A DNA stretch of 64,000 nt from Wyeomyia smithii (taxonomy: Eukaryota; Arthropoda; Insecta; Diptera; Culicidae), in contig NC_073694.1 of NCBI RefSeq assembly GCF_029784165.1, positions 46,967,674 to 47,031,673 on the forward strand, read 5' to 3'. The translations under genes and the position numbers were made by a program. The notes under the pieces were generated by a model. The model searched no databases. It was not told where the DNA came from and saw only the letters and a program-made list of their open reading frames with translations. Of this stretch, positions 46,079 to 57,468 are shown piece after piece. Position 1 is the stretch's first letter, and each line of letters starts with the position of its first letter.

Positions 46079-47900
46079 AAATTTCGGCGCAAATTATTTG
46101 AAACCTGGGTGGTGTAGCTGAATCTCGGTTTTAATTTTTATAAATTAAGGATAAACCGTGATTAGTCAGTAGTATGCATTACCAAGCTCGAGAATCATTT
46201 TCAAGGGTGTGGTCTATTAAAATAAATAATGTTGGAAAAAATAGTGCTTCAAGACCGTTCAATGGTACATAAAATTCGTTAATAGTTATAATATGTAGAT
46301 GAACATTGTTAAGTGTTCATCACTATAACAAACACACCAATGAATAATTTATTATTATTATTTTATCAGTTTTTATTATGTTTTTTTTTTTTGTACTTAA
46401 GATGAGTCAACTACCAGGGAGCTCAATTTGAGCTCTCTGGTGTGGGGGTAGTGGTGGGCAATTAAAAAAGACACTTTTCACTAATTCACTAATGTCATCA
46501 AGCCCACAACGTTTCATTGAAATCTGAAAGTATGTTTACACGAAAAACGTCCAGAAAGTCTTCCACATTTTTGTTTATTTGCAGTAACAGCATTTTCAGT
46601 TGTCAACTAAAAAACATTGATGCAAAGATTTCTGAAATGCAGTAGCGGAAGATTCGACTATTTGTTTTCAAAGTATTTGCAAATTCTGTCATTTTTCCTA
46701 TTCCAAAACAGTATAATAACTTTCTTCGACACTTTACTTGGTGCAACCTGTCACAACCCCAGCCAGAAGTCAAAGCAACACAAACGAGCATCCCTCCTTC
46801 GCCCGTTCCGCCGGCTGGAAACGGTCTCTTCCTTCCGGCACCGGTACCCGTCATTTTGCAGCCCTTACTCCGTGCCATCATCCGAGCGCGGTTAAAGAGA
46901 GCGAGACAGGATGAAGTGTTTTAATTTTGCTCCTTAACGTCGAATCCCCTAAAATGCCACCCACGGCGAGGTGAAGACACTGGTTTTGTTTTTCACCCTT
47001 CAAGTTGAGCGCGAAAATAATTATTATTCTGCGCTTTCATACTCCTCCAGCTGTTGTTTTACCAGGCCGATGCCGATGACTGCGCAGGCAACAAAGGAAG
47101 CATCCGCGAGTATAATCGATATCACCGCGTGTGCCATCCCCGGAGGGTACTTGTTCGAGAGCGACTTTAAACGGCAGCCGCCTTCGCAAATGTAGGAACT
47201 GAAACTCAACACTTTTGTTTTAAAGTCATTCACTCGGAGGAGTTTTCCTTCACCCAGTCCCCGAGGCTGTTTGTTTCCAGCTCTGGTTTGATAAGCCGAA
47301 ACCAAGGATGCCGACTATGTTGCCTGGCGACGGCTCGTTAGCACCACATTCCGTGAAAATCGCGCCCGACCGGGGTGAAACAGAGGGTTGCTCCCGAAAA
47401 ACGCAACATTAATCACAATCCTTTAGGACAGTGAAAATTGAAATAAATGACAGTGTTTATTTCTTAGAATATGTTGGAAGTATTAGCGCGGTAAGCTCCC
47501 GGGTTTTTCGAGCGAGAGGGGGTACAATTGGTGGCGGCGGTAGCAGCCAAACCGTTTTAAACTCGGTCTTTCGATTGCGCCTCCGAGGGGGAAAAGTTTT
47601 TCGTTTAGTCGCTATTAGTATTGCCCTAGGCATACTAAGTACGAGGTGCACCTCGTCCAGGGCGGCATTGGCAACAGCAGGAGCATAATCTTAGATAATC
47701 TCTCGCATTTGTTTGGACGTCTTTATTATGCTGAAAGAAATCCACGCTTTGCGGATATGAGTTGCTTTATTTATCTTGTGAAGCTGTCATCGTTCACAAG
47801 CGCGAAAACTGCTGTGAATCATAAGCAAATATGAACCATATGATATTATTACCGGTGTTGAAACATTTATGTTATAGGCAGTCTGATAAGCATCTGAAAA
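46079..47900. other. Host-like non-coding DNA with a 32-bp palindrome
   Basis: A palindrome CCAGGGAGCTCAATTTGAGC followed by TCTCTGG lies at about 46397-46423. GC-richer blocks at 46750-46920 and 47080-47680 have short conflicting frames on both strands without known motifs. Confidence 0.35.
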
Positions 47901-47904
47901 ATGA

Positions 47905-49165
47905 AACACGGAGACGTTTTTTTTTTTTGGAAAAGTCGGTTTTATTTTTCAACATATGCTCTTTTAAGGTCGGTTCGGCGAGTCCAACGATTTTCTAACT
48001 TTTTGATACCGTCCGCAAAGTACTCGACTGAAAGGTCTCCAAAATACGCCTCAATTCCAGCTATGAGCTGCTCATTTGAGTAAAAATGCTTATCGGTGAA
48101 CCATCTCTTCAGGTCAGAGAACAAGTTATAGTCGCTAGGGGCCAGGTCTGGTGAATACGATGGCTGAGGAAGCAATTCGGAGCCAATTTCATGCAATTTT
48201 GCAACTAAGCATAAATAAACAGGCGCACTGTTGTGATGTTAAAGCAGTTTTTTCTTCTTGGAATGCGGTCGTCCTTCGGCGATTTTGATTTTCAATCAGT
48301 TTAATAATGATGAATAGTATGCTCCGGTTATGGTTTAACCTTTTTCAAGAAAATCCACAAATATTATGCCATGTGCAGCCCGAAATATGGAGGCCATAAC
48401 CTTTTTACCCATTGTTGTACTTCGGCCCGGTAAAACCCACTGTTTTGCCTGTTGCGTTGACTTGACAGTGTAGTAATGGTTTCAGGTTTCACCCATGGTT
48501 ATGAATCAGTTCAAAAACTCGGTCGGCTTACACGAAAATAATGCCAAATTCTGCTGGGAAGTCGTCACACGAATTCGTTTTTGGTCCACTGTGAGTAAAC
48601 GCGGCTCTCCCAGCTGGTCTCGAGGTATGATGCTAGCCTAACAAGCAAGTCGTCGAAGCTTCGAGTCTCGGCTCGGGAGAGACTGTTAGTGTCAGTAGGA
48701 TCGTAGTGCTAGCCCCGCAATTGTCCTGTACACTAAACAGTCGGCTGCGAAGTCTGTGTATAGTAAACAAAAGGTCGAGTTCAGATACGGAATGTAGCAC
48801 CAAGGCTTTGCTTTTAAGCAAACGCGGCATCCATCGCGCGCAGAGCTTCTTCTTATTGCCCACGCATTCTAGTGACATGCCTTGCCTACAGCATTAGCTA
48901 CCCTTCCAATTCCACTTTCTGGTGTAATGACCTCTTTTGGGCGCCCGGATCGTTCAGCATCAACTGTGCTCATACAGCCACAACGAAACTCTATAAACCA
49001 CTTATGGATCGTTCCAATCAATTGTGCAGAGTCCAGAATATACCTATCCATCTTGGACTTGGTCTCGAATAGCGTTTTTCGGCGTAGATAGTAGTGTTGG
49101 ATTAAAACTCGAAACTCAGATTTTTCCACATAAAAAACTCGGAGGTTGGTCGCTTCTCAGTGCCG
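47905..49165 (-). mobile_element. mariner transposon, inactive, split by a SINE
   Basis: The minus strand encodes a mariner transposase start (EKSEFRVLIQHYYLRRKTLF at about 49126) with the helix-turn-helix region FIEFRCGCMSTVDAERSGRP. After the SINE, the core resumes with VDQKRIRVTTSQQN and ends with PSYSPDLAPSDYNLFSDLKR and the usual C-terminal GIKKLENRW. The first catalytic site reads FITMGET with a stop instead of FITMDETW. The second reads HHNSAP instead of HQDNAP. The third (SPDLAPSDY) is intact. The start codon reads GTG. The exact inverted repeats were not resolved, so the borders are approximate. Confidence 0.85.
48606..48819 (+). mobile_element. tRNA-derived SINE with 9-bp target duplication inside mariner
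   Basis: AAACGCGGC is found at 48597-48605 and 48820-48828. The 214-bp insert starts with a tRNA-like head (CAGCTGGTCTCGAGGTATGATGC and a B-box-like GCTTCGAGTCTC). It continues with GTTAGTGTCAGTAGGATCGT and GCCCCGCAATTGTCCTGTAC, a body I associate with anopheline SINEs. It divides the mariner transposase between its N-terminal and catalytic parts, so it is younger than the mariner. Confidence 0.8.
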
Positions 49166-49171
49166 TATCTT

Positions 49172-49440
49172 ATACACTACCCGTCATAAGTTTGGAATCC
49201 CTTTACTGAGTATTGCAACACCCAGTTTGAATATTGCAACACCCCGAAAAGTTTAGCATCACTTGATTTGGGCAGATCAATGTAACTCTATCTTTTGATT
49301 CTGGAAACCTAGAGAGTTGTGGTCTTCAGCAAAGTTGCTCAGGAGGTTAAGAGCTTGTGATTAGAGGAGAGATCACCACACACTGATTGGTTGGGTAAAA
49401 CAGTTTTTGCTCTAGGCTGTCATCGGTGACCCTAGGATCT
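49172..49440 (+). repeat. Tc1-like terminal sequence, one end only
   Basis: TACACTACCCGTCATAAGTT and the following TTGGAATC match the style of Tc1-family inverted repeat ends, preceded by TA. ATTGCAACACCC occurs twice just inside. No matching right end was found before the GA-rich tract, so the element is truncated or only a solo end is left. Confidence 0.4.
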
Positions 49441-49498
49441 GTATGCACCTCCCCATGGAATGTCATCAAAACAGGGGAACATCATAATAACCGTACAA

Positions 49499-49795
49499 CG
49501 GAGAGAGAGAGACAGAAAGAAAGAGAGAGAGAGAGAGTTACATAAAAAGAGAGAGTAAGATAAAGTGAGAGAGAATGAGAGCGATAGAGAATGAGAGACA
49601 GAGAAAGACTGAGAGAGACACAGAGAGAGTGAGGGAGAGAGAGTGAGAGAGAGACAGAGATAGAGAGTGAGAGTGAGAGTGGGACAGAAAGAGTGGCTGA
49701 GAGAGGGACAGACAGAGAGTGTTAGAGGGACACAAATAAAGAGAGTGTGATAGTAAGAAAGAGGCAGAGAGAGTGAGAGAAAGGCAGAGAGAGTT
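49499..49795. repeat. (GA)n-rich purine tract
   Basis: About 300 bp are dominated by GAGAGA with interspersed C and T. Reverse frames across it encode Leu/Ser repeats (LSLSLS), which are artefacts. Such polypurine tracts can bind GAGA factor in Diptera, but nothing here shows a promoter. Confidence 0.9.
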
Positions 49796-49799
49796 GATC

Positions 49800-52700
49800 C
49801 TGGGGGCACCATGGCACAGTGGTGTAAAAGTCCATATTGTTTTTGATTGGGAACCTTCGAGGTGAACTAAAAACAAGCATAGGGTAAGCATGTATAAAAC
49901 GCCCCTAACCCATCGTGGGACCAACCTTCTGCGCAAGTTTGATAATTGTTACTAGCAGCAAAAAATAAACAAAAATAAACTTTGATTTGTCCTGCTTTAC
50001 CCTATGAAATTACCATGTTCTAATATATTGTTGTACTTTTATATGCTGGATACCGAATCTGCATCTATCTGCCCCTGAGAAAGATACAGAGATTTAAATT
50101 ATGGCAAAAAAAATTAAAAAATAGTCCATAACTCATAGTTCTACTAACAACTTTGTAGAACATAGTGAAGGCCGAGAAAATAAAAAAAAAATATGTTTCA
50201 TTGAAAAATGTGTTTTAACAGGTCTTTTTTTGATAAAAACTCCCAATGTCAATTTGAGTAAGAGATACGAATTTCGTGTCTTCGGCAAAATTGGTCGTAT
50301 TGGTTTTTCGTGTTATTTTGCATCTTCCATTTGGGTAGATTAATCACAAATCTCATAGCACCAAAAGATGAAGGGGGTCATACCTATCAATTTTGCTGAA
50401 AACGTCATAATTCCATATCCAACTTATGTGGAATTATCAATTAAGCGCTTTAAAATGGACTTTTAAACCACTGTATGGGAGAGAAAGAGTTCAAGTAACG
50501 GAAGACGTTCCTGCAAAAAAAATCTAAGCTTTCACTCTAGTGAGAAGCTGTTGAAACATCGAACAGTGCAACGTACCATACACGCAACACTGGTATCAAG
50601 TATGTACAGCACGGGTGTCTCGCTCAATTCGTTAAGCAACAAGATATCGCCTTGCGCGTCGCAATCCGAACCGAAAGAGAAGCGAAAGAGCAACCTGCAA
50701 ATTGTATGTGACGTGTCTAGTTTTGTCGCACGTACATGGAAATTCTACGAGCGAGAGAGAAATTTCGCTCGTCGCTTGAGAAAAAAGCGCGTGCACAGAA
50801 TGACAAATAATAATTATTCACAATTTACAAGTGTTGCCATAAAAAGCCAGCAACGCTTTTGTGGCTTTGTGGAATGGAGGGTTTTCGGTAAAGCTAGCGT
50901 TGATTACAAAATGTTGTTAGCATAATTTTGTTTCGTTATTTTTTGCAAATCATTCAATGGTACTTTTAAATGACCAAATCCATCGAGATAAATCGATCGA
51001 GTATTATGGCTATATAAATCTGGTGAGTTCACATGAGTAGCAGTCACTAATACAATCGATGTGAGAAATAAAGTACCGATATATGATACATATTCTGATT
51101 TCAATCTGTGTCAATGTATTCGCAGCAGTGCTGATAAAAGTCATTTTCCCCAGCAAAATTCTTCGAAAATCACAGCCAATCATTTTCAATTTTCACTTCC
51201 AATGATCGCAGCACTCTTTCAGATACACTAGATTTTCATCCTAGTAACGTGCTGTTACACGCAGATGAAATAGATCGCGCGCATCGTTCACGGTTACGGA
51301 ATAAAATTTGACGACAAATCCAACCAAATGATCTTCACTTCAAAGCGAAAAAGAAAAACAAACAGTCCACTCAACCAAAATGAACCTCACCGAAACACTT
51401 TTTCACTGACACTGACCGATGCCTTAACAATCTTCGTTAACTGATAAACTTATTTTGTTGTCTTGCTTCCATCGCATGAAATATAATGAGGTGTTCTGAC
51501 AGTTCACCTTCATGCAAAAAGCGGGAAGGGAGAACTCTGAAAGGATTGTAAAAAAATAACGTTTATGGATGCTTTTTTCACTTTCACTCAAGAGTGTCAA
51601 CAAATATCAACCCTGATTCGCAGTACAACTGTTGCGTTATCCTTTCACACATTTATTGTGCGATTTTAGTGCAAAATTTGTGCGAATCGGGAAGTAAAAT
51701 GATTGTACAAGTCTTGAACTTTTGCGTGTAGACAAAAATCAAAAAAGTGGATTTCTTTTTGAACCAACTCTATATGCTGATATGTTTTTTACATGTTTGA
51801 GGCATACTGTAATGATATTATCAACCTCTTAAGTTTACCCATACGATGCGTTCCATATCTACTGTGAAGTGGTTTCAACTATCCAGCAAACACGTTATTT
51901 TTCAAAAAAATTCTTAGTTTTCAAATTAATTTTTTAATATACTCTTAATCTTTTCAAGTTAAAACCCAAACGGCAACGGTAGCGCACGTAACTACTACAT
52001 TCTAAACGTTACTATTGAGACATAACGTAGCGCATTTGGTAGTTAAAGGCTTCTTGGTCATACTTCTTTATGCTTAGAGAAAAAAGACGATTCGATTTAA
52101 AATCGATCGTCAAAAAAAGTACCCCAAAGTTCCTCTCTGAATTTCACTTTTTGCCCTTATTTGGAATATCCTTCAAACTGTGGAAGTGATTGCCATTGCT
52201 CAAGTTTGCTCTTTCAACCGGGATTCGCGTTTTCGAATGATACCTCTAATACCAAGAGTTAGCAATTTATCGTACATCTGTCCCTTATTTTCATGTATAA
52301 CACGTAATTTATGTGTAAAACACATAAAAGATTCCTGGATTAACGATTTCTTAATGTTTTGCAGCTGTAAACCGTATATAATCATTATCAAAAAGGAAAC
52401 AAACGAAAACAATAATGAATATTAAATATGATGGCATTCAGGTCATTCTTTTATCGCTCAGAAATTATTTGAATATGCTTTTCAAGCCTTTTAGATCGAA
52501 ATGAATAATATTCTTGAGAAATTATCATTTTATGCTTCTGTACAAAAAATGGCGTTTGAAACATTTTTGCGATTACGTATTTGATATTCGCCAATTTTGC
52601 AAATAGTAGCTCTCATCGATAGTAAACACATTTTATGACACACCAATTGAAAACAAATACTATGATGGCTGTTTTCCTTTTTGTCCCTCGCTCCCAAACA

Positions 52701-52845
52701 TTTAACGCACTGTGCATCGTTACTGTTAATGTATTTTTTTGTTTATTTGATGGCCTCTGGTAGTCATCTCGTTTCTGAAATTTTTATAGTCAAATGGCCC
52801 TCAGAAACTGAGCGAACAAGATCAAAAAGAGCAGCTAGATTATGG
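49800..52845. other. No gene recognised
   Basis: CACCATGGCACAGTGGTGT at about 49808 has a weak SINE-head look but no clear B box. 50000-50520 resembles a common mosquito repeat (ACAACTTTGTAGAACATAG), with no second copy in the window. The rest is AT-rich with only chance frames. Confidence 0.35.
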
Positions 52846-52854
52846 AATGTTGTT

Positions 52855-53170
52855 GACAGGCTTGTAAAAGATCAACCCTGCCATTTAATTTGCTTCGCTA
52901 GTGTACGTCGCAGCAGTCTTTTGCCCTTAAATGTACAACGACCGTCGGCCCTCGCACAAAGAACAGATGGTAGAACAACATTCGCGCATCGAAGAGATGC
53001 AAACTTTCATTTATTTGACGATGCTATTTTTTTCTGTCTCCTTAATACTATTTCTGTTGAGAAATTAACCTATAAGATCGATGGTGTAAGTGATTTCCGA
53101 TATCTCCACACACAACGTACGTGCTTCTCATTTCTAGGAATTCAGAATACGTCTAACTCTAATTTTACCT
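52855..53170 (+). repeat. Dispersed repeat family H, copy 2
   Basis: It is colinear with 35500-35850 (see that entry). An open frame at 52681-53172 runs into it but has no counterpart in the other copy, so it is not a gene. Confidence 0.55.
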
Positions 53171-53316
53171 AGAAAATACTTGCTCTGAGAATCTGTGAAA
53201 CTTCGGAGATAAAAAAGGGAAAAGTAGGATATCTTTAAAAATAGGCATGTCAAAGACTAAATTGATTTGGTTTTCATTTTTCTTAGAACAGAAACTATTT
53301 TTTTTATTCTCGCTTA

Positions 53317-53608
53317 TTTTCGGTCGGTCTAGCTCCGCCACTGCTGTTTGTGCCAATCACCGACGCCCGGGGAGGCGACTCCACCCAGGACCCCAACAGC
53401 TTTACTTGCTCATGCAATGGAAGGTGTGATCCCAGAGATTCTTCGCCCCAGAAAATCTCCCGATGTCGGCTAGGATTGGATCTATACCAGTTGGGTTGGT
53501 TTTGAGTGGAACACGCCACCCCACAACCAGCGACAGCTATGTCGGCGTTGGAATTTGAACCCAGGCGTCGAGCGTGGTTGGCGGAGACGTTACCAGCTAC
53601 GCTAGGCC
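53317..53608 (-). mobile_element. tRNA-derived SINE with 8-bp target duplication, minus strand
   Basis: CTCGCTTA is present at 53309-53316 and 53609-53616. On the minus strand the 292-bp element starts with an A-box-like TAGCGTAGCTGGTAACGTC and a B box GGGTTCAAATTCC. It has a long non-tRNA body and ends near the T-rich (A-rich on minus) stretch at 53295-53310. It differs in body from the SINEs at 13.4, 22.0 and 48.6 kb, so it is a separate family. Confidence 0.8.
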
Positions 53609-53809
53609 CTCGCTTAACAGAAACTAATGGAAAAACTTTTCGTTTCGTTATTGTTTATTTCTTTATTTGTGTATAAAGTTTATTTGACTGACTCTTCATA
53701 AACTAGTATAACACTAATATATAATACCAAAAACTTATCCTTGCTAGCTTTTTCGTCAAATTAAACGAAGGTTCACCAAACACAAAATATTCCTCCACGC
53801 GATTAAACA

Positions 53810-55020
53810 TGCTAATGCATGAGGCAATTCGTTTATTGCGACGGAAGTTCGTGTGATGAAAACGATTTGTCAGTTCAACAAATTCAACAACGACAGAAGT
53901 TTTGGAGAATCAACCTCACCATCCAGCAGCTTTGCCACAAAACCTGCTGTATCTTGCGGAGACGTTCTAAAGTTTCTAGGTTGTGTAAGCAGCAGCGGCC
54001 TGAGTACGATTGTCAGATGAGCAGATTGTCAGATTTTCATCAAGGCAGGTCCCGAAGAGCCATCCGTATGAATCTTCGCTGCACACGTTCTATGCGTAGA
54101 TTCCTATGGAGTTGGTGTGGCATCAAAAAAAAAGGTTTGCGTTTTCAAGGACAGGGCGGAAAAGAGCACAATACAGTGATTTTAGATAGTACGGCTCTTT
54201 GAAGTCGCGTCCTTTTGGTAAGAGTCCTAGCTGGCGAGTGGATTTCTAAATAGCTATCGCGCGATGACGATGAAAAGTCAGTTCAGGATCGAGAGTCACA
54301 CCAAGATCTTTTACGTATTCAACTCTATTCAGTGTTTGACCATCTATTTGATAATTGAATAATATAGGCGATTTTAGGCGATGAAAAGTCATTACGCCGC
54401 AATAAGCAATTCCGATTGTTAAACAATTTAATTTACTCCAATACACGATCAAATTTAACATATCCTGTAGACGTCGACAATCCTCGTAGGAACGAATCAT
54501 CAAAAATATTTCAGGGTCGTCAGCATGAAACAGCCTACAGCCAACTCCAAGTGCAGCAGCAGCGTAATTGAAAAATAAAATAAACAACAGCGGTCCCAAC
54601 TTACTGGCTTGCGGTACACCCGATCTATTAGTGAGTGGAGGCGATAATTGTGATCTCAGTTTTACTCGCATAACTTCATCGCACAAATATGAGCATGGCC
54701 ATTCTACGAACTGACACGAAGAACCCATTCGCAAGATCTTGCCCAACAATATTCGATGATTCATCGTGCTTTACATTCCAGTTCATTAATGCAACTAGAG
54801 GTTAAGTCCAGAAGATTCGTAGTCGCCGAGCGGCCAAGCATAAAAGTATGCTGGTTAGGGGAAATGTAGTGCCCAGTGCTACGTAGCATAGTTGCACTTA
54901 CGACTAATTCAAACGGTTTCGAGCCAGCAGATAAACTAATGATGCCACGGTAATTTTTGACGTTGCTGTGATCAGCACTTTTGAAAACTGGAAACATAAT
55001 GGAATTTTTCTACGCCTCCA
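53810..55020 (-). pseudogene. Jockey/CR1-like reverse transcriptase fragment
   Basis: Minus-strand reading begins with FPVFKSADHSNVKNYRGIIS (about 54995), then YISPNQHTFMLGRSATTNLL, a palm piece SGVPQASKLGPLLFILFFNY and the catalytic box, which reads HADD instead of YADD or FADD. The thumb VEYVKDLGVTLDPEL follows, and degraded C-terminal blocks in shifting frames run down to 53810. The first catalytic Asp region is missing between 54761 and 54764, where two frames meet. It is an inactive fragment. Confidence 0.75.
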
Positions 55021-55164
55021 AAAATTTTTCTGAAGGACTGGCGAGTTTTTGTAAATAAATCCAAATTTGTTATAAAGAACACATCTTTATATAAACCTTT
55101 ATTAGGTTCTCAATCTGCCAAATTTGGCCCTCAACCGATGTCAACGATAAAGTGAAATTTTTTT

Positions 55165-55400
55165 TTGACGTGGGACTACGTCTTTGTTTACTTTAATGGG
55201 ATGCATTCTGTAAAATTGGAAATGAAGCTGGCAAATGTTGCGTCAGATTTCAAACGTTAATGACAGCATAACCACATGATGAATAACAATAACCAATATG
55301 TTGTTGGATAGATAAAATGTATAACAGTTTTGTAATATGCTAGTTATCACTCTAATTTCATTGCTAAGCGGTAAAAAAAAAGTTTCAATGACAAATTTAC
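55165..55400 (+). repeat. Dispersed repeat family D, copy 2
   Basis: It starts with a T run and TGACGTGGGACTACGTCT, followed by TGTTGCGTCAGATTTCAAAC and GGATAGATAAAATGTATAAC. It is colinear with the reverse complement of 1840-2127. Confidence 0.6.
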
Positions 55401-55737
55401 ACGAACGATGAACCAATTACATGCGAGCATTCGTAGCAAAGATGACGTGAATTGACACCATCCGTTCCCTGTGATATTCTCTGTATCAATATCGAAAAAA
55501 AAATTGACAGAGCCTCCCCGTCCTAATAGGTCAATTAATTCTTGCTCCCATGAGCTTAGACTAATATGATGTCTCGAAGGTAAAAGTTTTCCGAAAAGTT
55601 TGAAACAATCCCCATTATTAAACAATTTCTAAACCTGCTTTCAGAACCTAATGAAAACTGATGTCTTGAAAGAAAATATGCTGGTAAAAGCAACAGTACC
55701 AGTGGAGTAGAGAACCGCAGGTCTCTCGTCGTCTATG

Positions 55738-55860
55738 ATTGCAGCGGTACTCTTCTATTCGTACATTTCAGCGGTACACTTCTATTCGTACTGCAGCGGT
55801 ACTTTACGTACTGCAGCGGTACTATTCGTATTGCAGTGGTATACTTTTGTTCGTACATTT
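55738..55860. repeat. Minisatellite with a GCAGCGGTAC core
   Basis: About six diverged units of 18-26 bp contain GCAGCGGTAC and TATTCGTAC. The units vary in length, which suggests unequal exchange or slippage. No gene overlaps it. Confidence 0.8.
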
Positions 55861-56285
55861 CTAACTGCAATGCTGCTGCTGATGATGATTTTGTAACGGA
55901 TATTCACTAAAAAATCGTGACCGGATAGTTTCGAAAGAGTAAATTCCTAAATATATGCATGTATGGAAGAGTAAGAGCCTGCGAATGCTTGTAAATTTTA
56001 CGTTTGTTTACTAAGATTCATTCAGAATCTCTTTTTACGTTTCAAAATTGTTAGATGATATATTATTATTCTAAGCTTTACCATAATAAGCGAATAAAAG
56101 CTGTTTTCGTAATACAGTGAATGTAGTTGTAGGTAAATGAAAAAAAAATTGTCAAGCAAAAAACAAAAGTGGAACTGTTGACTGCTACGATTTTTTGCTG
56201 GAACTTGTTAATAATTTTGTTTAGCATATCTTCTTATGTTTGCCAATTAATGAACCTTTGTGAAGGCTTCCATATTATTTTAAAA
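55861..56285. other. AT-rich spacer, nothing recognised
   Basis: Contains a short GCTGCTGATGATGA string at about 55870 and otherwise only AT-rich DNA. Confidence 0.4.
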
Positions 56286-56289
56286 CTAA

Positions 56290-56712
56290 GATCCATATTA
56301 TAAATTTGATTTTATCAGAGTTAAATAAGATAAAACCATTCATTATGATAACGTAAGTATTATTGAATTTGGTTTTTGAGGATATAGAGTTAATTCTGAC
56401 TTTGACGCATTACGAGAAATTCTTGGTGCTTCTTGCTAGTGCCTTATCAAATACATGTTTTGGTACAAAAAAAAAATACTACAGGCATAATATCGCCAAA
56501 CAAAACCATATTCTTTCGAGTGTTGTTGAATATATTTCAAAAATTGATTTCCAGGGGAGGCTGAAAATAAAAATACGTACAGTCACTGAGCAAACACATT
56601 GATTCTGTCTGCAGACTCTGTACATTTTGTAACAAAAAATCCTCTCATTACAGTGTTTATGTAGTCACCATTTCATACAACCCTAGGGCTGTATACCTTG
56701 TAGTATTTAAAT
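56290..56712 (+). repeat. Dispersed repeat family G, copy 2
   Basis: It is colinear with 27411-27815 and ends in CCCTAGGGCTGTATACCTTG, the terminal sequence also seen inverted at 1144-1206. Small open frames (56363-56602) are not maintained in the other copy. Confidence 0.7.
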
Positions 56713-57267
56713 ATGTTCTGTGAATTAATTTTTATTTATTTCTTAACATTAAAAAACTAATAAATAAATAAATAAAATTGATGAAAAAATAAATACGTAA
56801 ATTAATTGTATTCATTATTTTATGGAATAATTAAACCATATCCGAGTGATAAATGACTAAATGGTTAAAACACTCCCTAAACAAACATCAATAATAATAA
56901 TAATCCATATCCCACATTTCATTTCATCTCCAAAATGAAAATTATGTACTTGATAGAGCAGAGTATCAAATTGCTTCTGCGAGAAAGTTAGTGAAAAATT
57001 TTTACCAAGTCTGAGAAGTGACTTACCAATATCAAAATCATAAAATTTCACTGATATCTAAAAGTTGATAAAAATCTAAGATATAATCATAATTATTGCG
57101 GCCGAAATTTTGGAAACAATTTCTATTACCACTATCACGAACATTAAAACCACTGTACCGAAAATTTGTTTCGAGACAGTTTTCATTTGTAACAACATGA
57201 CTTCATAATTATTATCCACCCGAAAAACATGGCTTGATACAACCGAATAAAGTAAATGCACACTTAC
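56713..57267. other. Intron downstream of the Runt exon (minus strand)
   Basis: AT-rich sequence follows the splice donor of the Runt exon on the minus strand. It has no further exon that I can recognise, and the final exon that should end in a VWRPY-type motif was not found by eye in the window. Confidence 0.5.
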
Positions 57268-57468
57268 CGGGCAGCTTGAACGGCAGCGTTCCCATCAGCG
57301 GATCCGGTCCGAACCGTTGGGGCCCGAAGGCGAACGGATGGAAGCCCTGGTGTCGAATTTTGGACCGTGGCTCCCGGGGTCCGTCCACCGTCACTTTGAT
57401 CGCCTTTGTGTACGTCGCTATCTGGATCGGCACCGTGGATATCACTATCGTCAGTGTGAAACTTTTGC
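57268..57468 (-). CDS. Runt-domain exon of a RUNX-family transcription factor
   Basis: On the minus strand a 201-bp open exon lies between a CAG acceptor (57470-57469 = AG) and a GTAAG donor (57267-57263). It encodes KSFTLTIVISTVPIQIATYT followed by KAIKVTVDGPREPRSK, the C-terminal third of the DNA-binding Runt domain. The DGPREPR loop of this domain contacts DNA. The exon then continues into FHPFAFGPQRFGPDPLMGTL. Both splice junctions are in phase 1, and the acceptor falls inside the Gly codon before KSF, where RUNX genes commonly have an intron. The protein would bind DNA in the nucleus with a CBF-beta/Big-brother partner. The paralogue (runt, lozenge or RunxA/B type) cannot be settled from one exon. 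The exon looks fully functional and is the clearest host coding sequence in the window. Confidence 0.92.

Noticed and set aside
46603..46895. Two 92-codon frames on opposite strands
   Set aside because: Mutually overlapping, no motif, and only the composition is GC-rich.
49432..49936. Leu/Ser-repeat proteins
   Set aside because: They come from the GA-rich microsatellite read in reverse.
52681..53172. 163-codon plus-strand open frame as a gene
   Set aside because: Its second half lies in repeat family H, and the other copy does not keep the frame.
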